NCBI GenBank assembly: GCA_015067005.1
Contig: SVNH01000013.1
Span: 1 to 40,269 of the forward strand
Reading direction: 5' to 3'
From: Ruminococcus flavefaciens
Lineage (GTDB): Bacteria > Bacillota > Clostridia > Oscillospirales > Ruminococcaceae
DNA length: 40,269 bases
Shown here: positions 40,060 through 40,269 of the stretch, one piece after another
How the letters are laid out: each line of letters begins with the position of its first letter
Numbering within the stretch: position 1 is the first letter of the stretch
Translations under genes and position numbers: made by a program
The notes under the pieces: generated by a model
Told to the model about the DNA's origin: nothing
Seen by the model: only the letters and a program-made list of their open reading frames with translations
Databases searched by the model: none

Positions 40060-40124
40060 ATTCGCTTTTTTCGATAGTGTAAGGATACAATGTCACCCGC
40101 CGTGGAAACAAGACAGCGGAGTCT

Positions 40125-40269
40125 CTGCGCCGTGTGCGAGTACGTGTAACCCACTTGTTCAAAGTGAGCGAGTGAAACAAGCGGCAACGTGGAAGCCAGC
40201 GCAGGCACTGCGCCGTGTGCGAGTACGTGTAACCCACTTGTTCAAAGTAAGCGAGTGAAACAAGCGGCA
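40125..40269. repeat. Tandem repeat cut by the window edge
   Basis: A 62-base unit at 40125-40186 returns at 40208-40269 with one mismatch (period 83). Each unit contains CTTGTT...AACAAG inverted arms. The array may go on beyond the window. Confidence 0.8.

Noticed and set aside
39942..40208. Longer start of the small membrane protein
   Set aside because: The extension runs through a terminator hairpin and the tandem repeat; GAAGGGAG marks the ATG at 39941.
1..40269. CRISPR arrays, tRNA and rRNA genes
   Set aside because: No regular short repeat-spacer pattern, cloverleaf or rRNA segment was seen on either strand.

Overview
The window looks like chromosome of a Ruminococcus-type Firmicute (Oscillospiraceae/Ruminococcaceae). 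Reasons: dockerin-bearing secreted proteins, an LPXTG-anchored giant protein, strong Shine-Dalgarno sites (AGGAGG), sigma-A type promoters, an NHLM-type peptide exporter, and a Tn4451-like mobilizable element with a large serine recombinase and a TnpW-like protein. Genus is an inference; no rRNA or tRNA is present to confirm it.

Layout. (1) 1-2560: partial membrane protein, TetR regulator, and a secreted zinc metalloprotease with an internal duplication and a half dockerin. (2) 2561-21924: one large secretion locus, all on the minus strand. In transcription order it holds a histidine kinase and a REC-XRE response regulator; an IS1182-like transposase remnant; an exporter operon (STAS protein, short NHLM secretion protein, C39-peptidase ABC transporter, second ABC transporter, Nif11-type precursor); and a substrate operon (70-aa repeat peptide, 499-aa Nif11/lipoprotein hybrid, 77-aa zinc-ribbon peptide, 2784-aa LPXTG protein, 49-aa peptide). 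(3) 22088-23053: a YdcF/DUF218-like lipoprotein on the plus strand. (4) about 23060-30110: an integrative mobilizable element with a zinc-finger protein, about 1 kb of structured noncoding DNA, a RepA-like ATPase, MobC, a relaxase with a second gene nested in another frame, TnpW and a serine recombinase. (5) 30218-40269: core genes including a dockerin protein, MTA/SAH nucleosidase, Mrp ATPase, a fused ABC transporter, MreB, RecD2, a small membrane protein, and a tandem repeat cut by the window edge.

Main result. Three copies of a 19-bp inverted repeat (ACTCACC-N5-GGTGAGT, one with a terminal mismatch) stand upstream of the kinase gene, the exporter operon and the substrate operon. In the last two the distance to a TATAAT -10 box is identical (21 bases), and the T-rich base pattern next to the repeat is conserved. 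This ties sensor, exporter and cargo into one regulon, probably driven by the local REC-XRE regulator. Five proteins carry double-glycine leaders that suit the C39 peptidase, yet no lanthipeptide synthetase, YcaO, radical SAM or other RiPP-modifying enzyme is visible. The cargo includes unusual proteins: a Nif11 leader followed directly by a lipoprotein signal, a zinc ribbon, and a repetitive GGNKKDDPNNA peptide. The locus therefore may be a regulated surface-protein or peptide display system that reuses RiPP export machinery, rather than a classical bacteriocin cluster. This functional reading is inference.
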